A stretch of 64,000 nt of DNA from Angiostrongylus vasorum (taxonomy: Eukaryota; Nematoda; Chromadorea; Rhabditida; Metastrongylidae), in assembly GCA_018806985.1 (NCBI GenBank), contig JADANN010000451.1, forward strand, positions 1,550,001 through 1,614,000, read 5' to 3'. The notes under the pieces were generated by a model. The model searched no databases and was not told the DNA's origin. It worked only from the letters and a program-made list of their open reading frames with translations. The translations under genes and the position numbers were made by a program. This document shows, piece after piece, positions 47,573-58,055 of this stretch (its first letter is position 1; every line of letters starts with the position of its first letter).

Positions 47573-48944
47573 TATAAATGTATAATTTGGATGACACCTT
47601 CCCGAAACATCTCAGCTAAACAACAATTTTCCCATTCATTTCATTGTCATTCAACCATCATTCACAGAAGTGGTCGGGTTAGTTGCACCTTGAGAATCTC
47701 TCATAATCATTTTTACAAAGAAGTTGAATAGTAAGTGAGCACAGTTTTCAGTGGAACACCAAAATAGCTGTGTTATGACGATATCTGTTCTTCGCCACAT
47801 ATACTTTCCAGTCCTCGTGGATCAGCGGTTTGTTAACATGCAACTGGGATTCTCCTAGGACAGCAGCGATTACTGCAAGAAGTGGACTGACATGTTGAGG
47901 AAGAAATAATAGGATGAACAAAGCTACTACCTACAAAACATACACTAATAGCGGAATAACTTATAATGACTACATCGATTAGTTCAAGTTAACAACGCTA
48001 GTTACCGAAAAGTACCTTGTAAAGGACTCAGATCGAATATGAATAATGTTTTGAAGCCCCACTCGTATGTTTCACACTAAACACTTCTTTTTTCTGTTAT
48101 ATGCTCAAGCGGGGTAGTTTTGCTTTCACAAATATCGGCGCTATACTCACGACCTTGTCGTTTTTCTTTTCAAAGAGTGGGGACGGTTATGGACGAAAAG
48201 TGGATAGACCTCAACTAGAGGTCCCCAGGTAGCAAAGCTTTATGATTTTCTACGTGAAATCTCTTAAAAAAAAGAAGACACTCATGACTTAGGGAGTTCA
48301 GCCTATCGTTTCAGAGAAGAGACAACAAAAGCACCGCAAAACAACTTACAAAAAAAAACGAAAGTTAACAGAAACAAACATTGGCTTCGATCTCGGACTT
48401 GATCAAAGTCACAGTTTCTGAGATACGATCTCCTACGATCACAAACAAATGGTCTCCATGTTCTGGAGCGGTCGAACCGGCCTACTGGATCGGTGTAAAG
48501 AATTGCTAAACTTCAGACTTGAAGAAAGAACACAGCCGGTGGCATTGGGCGACAGAAGAAGCCGCCATTAAGAAGTGATGAACCAATGCGTCAGTGCTAG
48601 AGATCGACGGAACCGGACCGAATTGGAGCGACCGTGACTTGTGCGCGAAAGGAAGCATTCCCTTTTAGGAACTAATGCAAATATCATAAACAGTTCATGT
48701 TAATAATAATGACAAGAACCAAAACAGTAACCATATTCATCCCACTTTACATATTAGTGACCTTAACATCCTTTTATAGGGTGTTACTATCAGTGAGACT
48801 TTGAACAACGAGAGGTTGAACAGTGGAAAAAATACTTGGAAAAACTCATCTCTGACATTTTATTGGCCTGATATTATCTTGACAATATAGTATTTTATAG
48901 CAGTAGTATTCCAGAAGAGAAAAATAGATGCCGTAGTTTTTTAC

Positions 48945-49170
48945 TCAATCGGACACCTTGAACCCGTTTAGAGCTTCTGTCGTAATCGAGGTTCCACATA
49001 CGATCGGATCGGACAAATTAGTTCCGTCTAGGACGAAAACGCTCCAATATTGACTAATCATTGACGAACACGGCTTTCCAGTTTTGTACAATAAGTTATC
49101 AAATAACTGGATTAGACACTTGTCATTACGCAATGCTGTGATGATTGCAGCACAGAGAGGAATTCGACGC
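48945..49170 (-). CDS. Candidate minus-strand terminal exon, unidentified
   Basis: Open minus-strand frame ending at 48945, with ITALRNDKCLIQLFDNLLY and later SDPIVCGTSITTEALNGF. It has no recognised family and no convincing acceptor. It may join the exon(s) at 46.2-46.5 kb in another gene model, or be chance. Confidence 0.2.
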
Positions 49171-49269
49171 TAAGAAAGACTGTCGCCTTAAAAAACTTAT
49201 GGCTGGAAATCGATCTTTCTTTTATGTTGATTCATATGAACAATGTCGCCGTCGAAATACAGTAAGTTA

Positions 49270-49580
49270 AAAAGTATTATCCGCACAATACCCTGCCATT
49301 AAAAAAGATTAAGAAAGGTAAGATTGTGATTAAAACTACAGCTCCAGCTTAACTGGGTTCGTTGTCGATTTGGGCTCACCAGATCAACGCCGTTGACGGG
49401 TGATTGCTGATGGTAGTGATCGATAGAACTAGCAGAGAGAAATGCGAAACAAAGAACCTGCATGGTGTGGTGGTGAACACGTTAGCCCCGGGAAGGGTAA
49501 TAGCGCGTTCGTTCCCCACCGCAAACACCTGCGGTCCGGAGTTTTGCAAATACCTCTCATAGAAGTTACTTCCGCATAAT
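49270..49580 (+). repeat. SINE family C copy
   Basis: Near-complete: GGGTTCGTTGTCGATTTGGG, GGTGATTGCTGATGGTAGTG, head GGTGTGGTGGTGAACACGTTAG, B-box-like GCGTTCGTTCCCC, and GGTCCGGAGTTTTGCAAATA. Confidence 0.7.
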
Positions 49581-49659
49581 ATTTACTTTTCATTTTCTAC
49601 TTCCACAATTTTCACGGCTGGCTGTTATGCGACATACAACCACAACGATGATGAGATAA

Positions 49660-49775
49660 ACTCCGGATAGCAAGTGTCTGCGGTGGGGAACGAACGCGCT
49701 ATTACCTTTTCTGAGGGCTAACGCGTTCACCACCACACCATGTGGGTCCTTGGCCTGTCTCTTCTAGTTCTGTCT
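49660..49775 (-). repeat. SINE family C, inverted copy
   Basis: Inverse of the same head (GGGCTAACGCGTTCACCACC, GGGGAACGAACGCGCTATTA), about 90 bp downstream of the plus-strand copy. Together they form a hairpin-capable pair. Confidence 0.65.
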
Positions 49776-50569
49776 TATCTCATACATCTTTTCCGCATAA
49801 TAATCCCGATGTAGAAATAAATAAAGCAAAAGACCTTGAGACACACTGAAGAGAAAAAAACAATTGAACTACGGCTCTTCTTCTTCTACAAATAGGCTTC
49901 TACGAACACAAAACAGAACTGTCGTTAGTCGAACGCTTTCATTTCACCGAAATCAATCACGAATACTGCATGAGTTGTCCTTTTTATGGCTGTCAATGTC
50001 ACGCATAATTTGTTATGCCGACAAAGAACACGGAAAATCAAGATATTGACACTTTCTTCCCGAGTGACAACGCGTCCTGATATGGAATGATTGTTGCTTG
50101 AAATGAAGTACTTGACTGACACCTTGACTACCTGGTTGCACCGGCAATTTGTTAGCGTTTCTGAGTGCCACTACAGAAAAATGTGTCACTGACCTCACAC
50201 CAGAGAACCACTCATGAAATGCTCACCATAGCAAAGTTCGAAGGTCAGCAGGAAGTTGCACGGACAGTCCTAGTAATCCGAGTAATGCTTTTTTTTTCTA
50301 TTATTAGTACTCGACTGTTACAAGAAACATCTTTGTCTTTGACACCATAGAAGCTTCATTGTAATGTCGTTGTTACAATTAATACTGCTTATCTTTATTG
50401 CTATGTTGTTCTCATTGTCGCACTTCTTTAATACCAGCACTTCCACTATCTTTATTGGCGTTGTAAATGTCACCTGTATCAAAGCCTCTCCCGTTGATTG
50501 TCAAATGGCTTAAGCGGACGTCAGTAAGGCCTCCAATTATTCATGCGAGCGCCACATGCTTGTTGATCA

Positions 50570-50935
50570 GGATGTTCTCTGTTCGCTTGAGAAACACGAA
50601 GACCATTACATCCTTCTTCTAGGATCTTCGTGAAGAAGTCTGACCAACTTGTCAATGGTCGTCTCCCTTTTGGGTGCTTGACATACCGTGGGAACCATTC
50701 TCTGGCCGTCCACGTCCACCTCGGTATGACGCATCACATGTCTGGCCCGTCTCATTTTCGATATCTGGACGTAATGTCGGAACCTCGGATTCCATTGTTC
50801 ATTTCCGTGAAATGAGATCATTCCTGCATCACCTTATCTATAGTGCGTTCGATAACGTTGAGCGATCCGTCATCCTATCTACGCAGCGTTCAGGTTTCTA
50901 GAGCGTACACTAGATGAATGTTTAGTCGGAAAGGT
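50570..50935 (-). mobile_element. RTE LINE 3' end (C-terminal domain), minus strand
   Basis: Minus-strand pieces show LNVIERTIDKVMQE, then FTEMNNGIRGSDI and the basic PKGRRPLTSWSDFF segment, in the order of the RTE C-terminal region. Frame changes separate them. It is a 5'-truncated relic. Confidence 0.65.
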
Positions 50936-51109
50936 GGACACAAAGCAGAATGTTGCTATTCTAATTACTAATAATAATAGGACGTAGCGTCGTAGCGCAT
51001 TAGCGCATCGGTTGTGCACAACCACTGAGAGAGTTCGATCGTAGCCCATGGCAGATTTGATTTGTCAGTCGATGCACAAGTTATAGACAGGTTTGCTAAG
51101 ATGCCCAGT

Positions 51110-51400
51110 ACTGACTTAGTCGCTCCATCAGGAAGCTCAGCTAAGAGTAAACCAAAATCAGTATCTACCACCGTCCTGATATCGAACTAGTCGCAAACTA
51201 GCAAATCTCTCTTTGATTCACAAGGGCTGCGAATTCCTGTGGTGGTCACGACCTGGGGCAGACTTTGGCCAGACTGACCTCGGGATTCCAGGAAACAACA
51301 ATGGCTTAACCAGCAAATCTCCGAGAGATGGAGATTATGCTGGAGCCCGCACAATCACTGAGGAAAGGGCCATTCAAGTACCAAGTACTTGTACGACCCG
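51110..51400 (+). repeat. Family D repeat
   Basis: CTCCATCAGGAAGCTCAGCTAAGAGTAAACCA, then the diverged CAGTATCTACCACCGTCC and GACCTGGGGCAGACTTTGG blocks, ending in GCCATTCAAGTACCAAGTACTTG. Confidence 0.7.
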
Positions 51401-51689
51401 AGTTCGAGTTATTTTTCCGGATCTCTGTGTGCTTCGAGCTGTTATTTGAGGCACTTGGTCTTTCTCGTGACTCTCTTTGAATACTGGTCGTGTTGATTTT
51501 CCGTAGAATTTTCCGATGCGAACTTCTCCGATACGTAAGGATGGAAGCTTAGTTGAGTTGGAATAGGGTCGAGCCGGTGGGGATGTGCACCTTCCGCGAC
51601 AACTCTAACTACGGTGTGTCGCTCAAATATATTATTTTTACCACTATTGTTATTATTCCTCCCAACGGTTCACTGCTGCATCGTGGCTT

Positions 51690-52050
51690 TGAGGCGTTCC
51701 TGGCTGTCGGACTGCGATGTACAGCGGGGGATTCGTTCGCCCAGCAGAGTCTCCCAAGCTGAGAAAGAGTCCGCCGTTTCCATCAGAAAGCCTAGCTAAG
51801 AGTAAACCAGTACCAGGATCCACCACCGTCCTGGTATCAAAGTCACATGGTGGCAAATTTCCCTCAGATCCACAAGGGCTGCGACTGCCTGTGGTGGTGA
51901 AGACCTAGGGCAGACTTCGGTCAGGCTGACCTCAGGATTCCAGGGGAACCAAAATGGCTTAACCAGCAAGCCTCGGAAATATGGAGATTATGTTGGGCCG
52001 GCACAACCGGTGAGGACGGGACGTTCAAGTATCAAGTATAAAGTAAGTAT
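51690..52050 (+). repeat. Family D repeat, longest 5' end
   Basis: Adds the 5' segment GAGGCGTTCCTGGCTGTCGGACTGCGATGTACAG seen also at 54.7-55.1 kb, then the standard D blocks and the tail TTCAAGTATCAAGTATAAAGTAAGTATTA. Confidence 0.75.
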
Positions 52051-52202
52051 TATTACCATTATTATTAGCATTATTTTCATTGTTCTTATCGCCCGTTTTT
52101 TTTAATCATTAGTTTCTACTACTCCTATTACTACCATTATTCCTACTATTGTTGTTATTATTATCTCCTAACACCATCATTATTATTATTATTATCATTA
52201 CT

Positions 52203-52482
52203 AAAAAAAATCTTCCGGCGTTGATCACTCCTTGAAGGATGCGCCATGCACTCGACTTCATTAAGCATCGTTTGGAGGTGATTGAATGCATATCTGGCCT
52301 TTACAATGACTCGCGGTGGCCTACCGATGTATCGAGCCAGTGCTGCTATCCTCGTAGACAAATCTGGTACCAATTTGCCGACCCCAGAAGGATGGAGAGC
52401 TTGGTGGGCCAGGAGTGCGGGGATCGATTCGATGTGTGTTGTACGGCGCCTCCAACAATTACGCCACACGCGCCCCTATTCT
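52203..52482 (-). repeat. SINE family A copy
   Basis: Minus strand, complete. The head is the inverse at 52462-52482 (GGCGCG.GTGGCGTAATTG), and the 3' end (inverse of GGCGTTGATCAC) carries an eight-base oligo-T tail (A-run 52202-52209). It is flanked by TTATTATTA-rich sequence on both sides. Confidence 0.75.
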
Positions 52483-52759
52483 TGTTATTATTACTGTTCA
52501 TTATTATTATTGTCAACTTGTTATTATATTGTTCGAAAATTAATGAAGGACTTGTATGCTTGCATTTTTTGCATATGTTTATGCAAAATCTTTTCTAGAA
52601 TGCTGTGCTACTGTATATCAATGCAAAATTTATTTCATGCACTATCGTTTTGTGAAATTGAATAATAATATAAAATACGCTCTTGGCAGACTTTGAAGGT
52701 TAGAAATTGAGGTGTCAAAACAACTCCCACAAATTTAGTTTCACGAATTCAAACTCGAT

Positions 52760-53340
52760 CGTGGTCTAATGCAAACTGCTGGAAATATTAATGAACTATG
52801 GAGCCAAGGAAGTAGTAACGAACGCATAGTGCAATGTTCGTTTGGAAAATTTCGACACGACGAACTCGACGTTGAAGATGAGGAGGTTTCGGACGTCCTT
52901 CTGCTATTGACGACAATGAATTGAAGGGTTTAGTGAGAGAGCATAGATGTACGACTGTGGGGACCGTCCAGAAGAACTCTGTCTAGACACAGCAACTCTT
53001 TCGGAGCACTTCAAGAAAAATAGAAATTCGAAAAAGCTCGGTAAATGGACTCCACGAGAGCTGGCCATATGTCGCACAACCAACGCTGCAAGGGTTGACC
53101 ATGCTAGGTTACCAAACTACCTCATCCAACGTACTCGATTGACCTATTGCCTACCAGTTTTCATTTCTCCAAGCAGCTTGAGAAACTCCTGGACGAGAAA
53201 TGCTTCTGGAACCAAACCAAGTCCGAAACTTCTCTCAACGATTTCATCATTTCCAGAACTACAGAGTTTTGGGCAGTTGAAATAAATAGACTTGGTCGTC
53301 GTTGGTGGCGAAAATTTGTATAGTTCAGAGGAAATTTGGA
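52760..53340 (+). pseudogene. Mariner-type transposase relic
   Basis: Plus-strand frames with shifts show NERIVQCSFGKFRHDELDVEDE (as in the mariner DNA-binding region), then ELKGLVREHRCTT and RTTNAARVDHARLPNY. A C-terminal block reads FWAVEINRLGRRWWRKFV, the usual mariner ending. Stops and frameshifts are numerous and the catalytic D,D(34)D region is not intact. I could not fix the terminal inverted repeats. Confidence 0.6.
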
Positions 53341-53474
53341 AAACCGACGTTCAATTTACTTGCTAACAACCTCGTTTGAGTAGTTTTAATTTCGGTTCAT
53401 AAAACTTACTTTACCAAATCGATTTTCACTTAACCTCAGCGTGAACAATCAATAAATTTCTTTAGATTGCTCAG

Positions 53475-53606
53475 CTTACACGAGGTTGTTAATACTCTCG
53501 AGCACCAACGACTGTGGACCGTCGACTCGAATCATCGGCTCTGAGGAAGACGAAGACGTCGAGAGGCTAGCCAAATAAAACTTGTATAACAACCTCGTGC
53601 AATCCT
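53475..53606 (+). repeat. Short element with inverted ends and hammerhead-like core (copy 2)
   Basis: Bounded by CACGAGGTTGTT (about 53480-53491) and its inverse AACAACCTCGTG (about 53591-53602). The interior shares ACTGTGGACCGTCGACTCG and ATCGGCTCTGAGGAAGACG with the copy at 5.6 kb. CTGAGGA (53541-53547), a GAC/GTC hairpin and GAGA resemble a hammerhead core with one change. Confidence 0.5.
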
Positions 53607-53639
53607 AATACTTTTAATGTTATTTTATTTTATACGACC

Positions 53640-53993
53640 GACCCGTGTTCACATCTGTTGTGAGGATCGCGGCACTTCTCACATTTGATTCGTTTTCCTG
53701 TATCCATCATTCACTAAGGTTTTCCAACATCTACATGTGGCTGCTTAAGGATTTTCACTTCATCTTGAATATCGTAGAATGTTTGTCGAGTTGATTCTCA
53801 CTCAAGTCGTATGATAGCCGGGCCGGAGCGTTCCCATCTGAAGTGCAGAGAGTGATTTTTCCCCGGACAAATCCAGTACCAATTTCCCGACCCCAAAGGG
53901 ATTGGAGGCTTGGTGAGCTCGAAGCGGGATCGAACCAGCGCCGACCTCATGATGAGTGGCATCACTACCACCGTTTTGTCCGCCCCTTAAGCT
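53640..53993 (-). repeat. SINE family B copy
   Basis: Minus strand. The head end has GTAGTGATGCCACTCATC and GGTTCGATCCCGC (B box). The body is the inverse of GACAAATCCAGTACCAATTTCC, and the 3' part runs to CACATTTGATTCG. Nearly full length. Confidence 0.65.
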
Positions 53994-54059
53994 GAACCAT
54001 CCAAAAAAAAATTAATAAAACTTATCCAGGGGAGCAAGTAAGACAGTAGTAGTATTCTC

Positions 54060-54345
54060 GTTCATTACGCGACTGCCCCACCTACGGACGCACTGGTTCG
54101 ACCATTCTGTGGGGGCCGCCAAAAGTCTCTCACCCCTCCGAAGTGGGAACATCGTATCATACTTGTGTAGGACAAGCTGACTCCCTCTACTCTTCGTCGG
54201 TCGCAACGCCCCAGTACGGCCATCGTAGGATTACAGGGGCATGGACTCGACCAGCATTCAACGACATTCTTGACGACGACGACAATCTTCATACAGCAGC
54301 CAGACCTACCTACAAAAAAAAGGTTCGAGGACATTCGTGAGTGGT
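54060..54345 (+). repeat. SINE family B copy, diverged
   Basis: GACTGCCCCACCTACGGACG, GGTTCGACCATTC (B-box-like), then CATACTTGTGTAGGACAAGC and TTCAACGACATTCTTGACG blocks in the order of the copy at 75-345. Confidence 0.55.
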
Positions 54346-54529
54346 GGATGCAAGGATACTAATCGAATGGAAGAAGTGATGGAATTCGCACAGTATGACA
54401 CAAGTGATATCGGGATATGCAATCATAATAATAAATGAAGAGAAATTTGATTCTGAGCCGAGACATGCAGTTTTAAACACATAAGGTTAAATTCCTCCAT
54501 TATTTTGAACAAACTAATAATATTATTAT

Positions 54530-54655
54530 TAGGGATAGTCGCGGATTCGAAGCTCAACTAAGATTTCCGGTTTTGGTCATATCTCACCCTCACTGTTGTT
54601 GTATTTCACAAATATCTTGCCATAGAAACAGAATAGGCAGTAAATAAAGCTAGAA
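54530..54655 (+). repeat. SINE family C 3' fragment
   Basis: GCGGATTCGAAGCTCAACT, GGTTTTGGTCATATCTCACCC and the tail ATAGGCAGTAAATAAAG. Confidence 0.45.
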
Positions 54656-54679
54656 CTATTATTGTTAATTATTATTCAT

Positions 54680-55075
54680 TATTATATACCATTAGTTACT
54701 TGGATACTTGGACGGACCATCACTGGTTGTGCGGGCCCCAGCATAGCTTCCACTCTTTCGGAGTTTTGCTGGCAAAGCATTTGTGTTTCCTTTGAGTCCT
54801 GACGCCAGCCTAGCAGAAGCCTTCCCCAGGTCGTCAGCACCTCAGGCAGTCGCCTCTCTTGTGGATCAGAGGGAGAATTGCCACAATCGGACAAGTTTGA
54901 TACCAGGACGATGGTCAATCTTGATATAGGCTTACTCATAGTTGGGCTTCCTGTTGGAAACGCCGGACTCCTTCTCAGCATGGGAGACCCTGCCACAGGG
55001 ATGAATACTCTCGCTGTACATCGCAGCCCGACACCCAGGAACACCTCCTAGCCACGATGAGGCGTTGGAAGGATT
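54680..55075 (-). repeat. Family D repeat, full-length minus copy
   Basis: The minus-strand reading is open for 120 codons, giving an RTE-like 5' coding trace (TIVLVSNLSDCGNSPSDPQE). Its tail is the inverse of CCAAGTATCCAAGTAACTAATGG. Confidence 0.7.
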
Positions 55076-55099
55076 ACCTATCATTACTTATTATTATTA

Positions 55100-55280
55100 T
55101 GAGACAACCGTGCTAGAGCGTTCCCACCTGGCTTACAGAGAGCGAACTTTATCCAGACAAGCCTGGTACCCATTTCCGGACCCTGAAAGAATAAGAGGCT
55201 TCTTGAGCCTGGTCTAGGAGAATCAGAACCCCGCTCGTGATGATGGGCATCAGTACCACTGCAGTCGTGACCCACACCAC
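55100..55280 (-). repeat. SINE family B copy, 5' half
   Basis: Inverse of the family B head and B box region (GGTACTGATGCCCATCATC), and of CAAGCCTGGTACCCATTTCC. The 3' half is missing. Confidence 0.55.
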
Positions 55281-55289
55281 AATAATTTT

Positions 55290-55600
55290 TTTACATGGTC
55301 TGTCATCACATCTACTGTGCCGATCTCTGCACTTCGGGCATTCGGTTCATTTCCTCACATCCAACATCCACAATGATCTTCCAATATTTCGCGTATTGTT
55401 TCAGCTGCTGCTTGAGGATATCTTCCCTACGAATTTCGTAAAATGCCAGTAGAGCGAATTCTCCTTGCACTCTTGGAGATAGCCGGACTAAGGCGTTCCC
55501 ACATGGATTAAAGGATAGCGTTGGAGTGGCAATAGAACTAGCGCCTTTGTTTCCTGATCGACGGCATCACTAACCACTGCGCTATCCCTGCCCCCCATCT
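55290..55600 (-). repeat. SINE family B copy
   Basis: Inverse of the B head at the right (TTAGTGATGCCGTCGATCAGG) and the long 3' part with CTGTGCCGATCTCTGCACTTC. Adjacent to the previous copy in the same orientation. Confidence 0.55.
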
Positions 55601-55844
55601 CTATTGTTGTTATTTTCACTATTATTAACAACTATTATTACCATGTTTGCTGAAGGTTTGCCGCCTTACAGTGGTCGACAAGCACTGCTGAGCATCGATT
55701 TTTTTACATATATGAGTTTATCTCGCAGCTAATTCGTCAAAGCTCACGAATACTATAACATCTTCGGAGAAACTCAGGCTTAGATAAAAGCAGATCATTC
55801 ATGGTGACATTATTTACCATAATTCGGACAGCTCTCTTCTACAG

Positions 55845-56019
55845 TTTCGTAAATCGAACAACATGGAAAACAGCTTGCGCTTATCAAAAACTCCTGATTT
55901 TCAGAAGCTCATGGATTCTGCAATAAGACGACTATGGAGATTCTATGCAAAGGCTAACGAAAAACTTACGTCTTCTGCACACACTCCAATTCCGTCAGAT
56001 ATTCCTAACTATGGTTATT
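55845..56019 (+). CDS. Candidate exon, unidentified plus-strand gene
   Basis: Open in one frame from the acceptor CTTCTACAG (55844), or from the stronger GATTTTCAG (55904), to the donor GTAAGG after 56019. It encodes KLMDSAIRRLWRFYAKANEK, then SSAHTPIPSDIPNYGY; outgoing phase 1. The basic amphipathic helix suggests a real protein but no family is recognised. A SINE A inserts 19 bp downstream of the donor. Confidence 0.4.
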
Positions 56020-56037
56020 GTAAGGCAGCGTGTCGAA

Positions 56038-56312
56038 GGGCGCGTGTGACACAGTGGTCGGAGGTGCCCTGCGACGCACACATGGGATCGATCCCCGCGC
56101 CCATGGCTCACCAAGCCTTCCATCACTCCGAGGTTCGCAAATTGATACCAGAGTTGTCTGCGAGAATAGCAGCGCTGGTTCCATCCATCGTTAGGCCACC
56201 GCGAGTGATTGTAAAGGCCAGATATGCATTCAATTACCTCCAAACAATGCTTAATGAAGTCGAATGCATGGCGCATCCCTCAGGGGATTGATCAACGCCG
56301 ACAGCTTTAACT
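56038..56312 (+). repeat. SINE family A copy
   Basis: Head GGGCGCGTGTGACACAGTGG, B box GGGATCGATCCCC with CGCGCCC just after, body AAATTGATACCAGAGTTGTC, 3' end GATCAACGCCGACAGCTTTAACTTC. Well preserved. Confidence 0.8.
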
Positions 56313-56784
56313 TCTTATGCTTATCATATACGTATCGACTTCGTTGGAAAGCAGAATATCACAAGAACAGAATAGCCCCTCTCTTCAGACAACACCGAAC
56401 ACGCTGTCTTCAACGAGAAAGTCCTTACGGTTAAATTGAGATGAAACACATTGATTACTCGCAACACCCAACATTGAAAATTTCACTAGAGGACACTCTT
56501 TTATACAACGCTGAAAAAACGACTAGAAGACTAAAGATCTGTTAACAATTACTCGCTACATCTAAGAATTGTTTCGATGAAGTTTAAACATTACTTCCCC
56601 TCTGCAGGAAAAGTTCAAACTTGAAAACCAACAAACGGACTGGAGCCAGGTCATCTCATCTATAGAAGTTATGGCACACTGGTTTTTCTACACAAAGCGA
56701 AAGATAGGAATTATCTTTCAAACTACCGCGAGACTCTCAGCGCTTGTCGTTCTAAACAAACGTCGTTAAAGTCATAAAAATTAA

Positions 56785-57045
56785 AAAAAGATAGAGCATC
56801 CGGTGTTAATCATTCTCTAAGAAATGCACCATGTGTTCGAATAAATGAAGCATCGTATAGATTGAGGCATATTTGGCTTGTATTTTAGCTTGAAAAAGAC
56901 GTGGCGCTAGTGTTTTTATTTTCCTAGGGAACTATGCTACAAAGTTGGAGAACCACATGTGTCAGAGGCCTTGGTGAGCTCTTGGAACGGGATCGAACCG
57001 ATGAACACGTGCACTGCAGGTTATCTCATAATACTGCGCCATACA
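56785..57045 (-). repeat. SINE family A, degenerate copy
   Basis: Inverse of TTAACACCGG (3' end) at about 56800 and of GGCGCAGTATTATG (head) at about 57027-57040. The internal body is diverged. Confidence 0.5.
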
Positions 57046-57217
57046 TGTCGCCAAATCGATATCATCATGGATTTCAAAAGCTTTATAGATGATTATGGAA
57101 CGACACGTGGCGCAACGAATGCCGCTTTATCAGCACTGCTTAGTCGGGATGTCATTCTCGTACCAACAACACTCATAGACATAGCTCTAGTCAGGAAATA
57201 TTTATAAAGTTCGCTTA

Positions 57218-57450
57218 CAAAGTGTTCATAGAACTAGCAGAGAGACAGGCGAAACGAAGGACCCGCATGGTGTGGTGGTGAACGCGTTAGTCCCAGGAAA
57301 GGGCAAAAGCGCGTTCGTTTCCCACCGCAAAACACCTGCGGTCCGGAGTTTTGCAAATATCTCAGCATCACTGTGGTTAAGTCACACATAATTACCTGCC
57401 GTGAAAAATTGTAATAGGCAGTAAAAAAAATGTTAACAAAGTGTTCATAG
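57218..57450 (+). repeat. SINE family C copy
   Basis: AGAACTAGCAGAGAGACAGGCG, head GGTGTGGTGGTGAACGCGTTAG, GCGTTCGTTTCCCACC, GGTCCGGAGTTTTGCAAATATC and the tail AATAGGCAGTAAAAAAAA. Confidence 0.75.
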
Positions 57451-57774
57451 TTTAAATAAGAGAACGGACTACCACTGGAGCATCACCTCGTCGAAATTGG
57501 TTAGTGTCAAACCTCAGTATGATGCTTCTCCAAATAAAGATTTATCGGTTGCGATACCAGAATGACACAAAGGGAGAGCTCGAGAAATTATTGAAGAAAG
57601 TTGCATCGACGAGAACAAATTTAACGACTCCTATTCTGAACAAGACATCGTGTCAAAACTAACAGGCACCAATAGATGTATCATAAACGACGGTTGGTAT
57701 ATCTTATAATTGAAGCATCTAAGGCTTCTAACCGGAATAAACAAAACTTTAACTTACTCAACTTTACCATCATT

Positions 57775-58055
57775 TTCGTTCCTATCAAGAAGCCTAGCTA
57801 AGGGCCAACAAATACCAGGATCCACCATCGTCCTGGTATCAAAGTCGCATGGTGGTAAATCTCCCTCTGTTCCACAACGGATGCGGCTGCCTGTGGTGCT
57901 GAAGACCTAGGGCAGACTTTGGCCAGGCTGACCTCGGTATTCCAGGGAACCACAATGGCTTAACCAGCAAATCTCCGAAAAATGGAGATTGTGCTGGGGG
58001 CCCGCACAACCAGTGAGGACAGGCCGTTCAAGTATCAAGTATCAAGCAAGTAAGA
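57775..58055 (+). repeat. Family D repeat
   Basis: All D blocks in order, ending GGCCGTTCAAGTATCAAGTATCAAGCAAGTAAG with the repeated AAGTATC unit at the 3' end. Confidence 0.78.

Noticed and set aside
51653..51908. Open frames on both strands (PGSTTVLVSKSHGG and DFDTRTVVDPGTG type)
   Set aside because: They recur in every family D copy and are repeat-derived.
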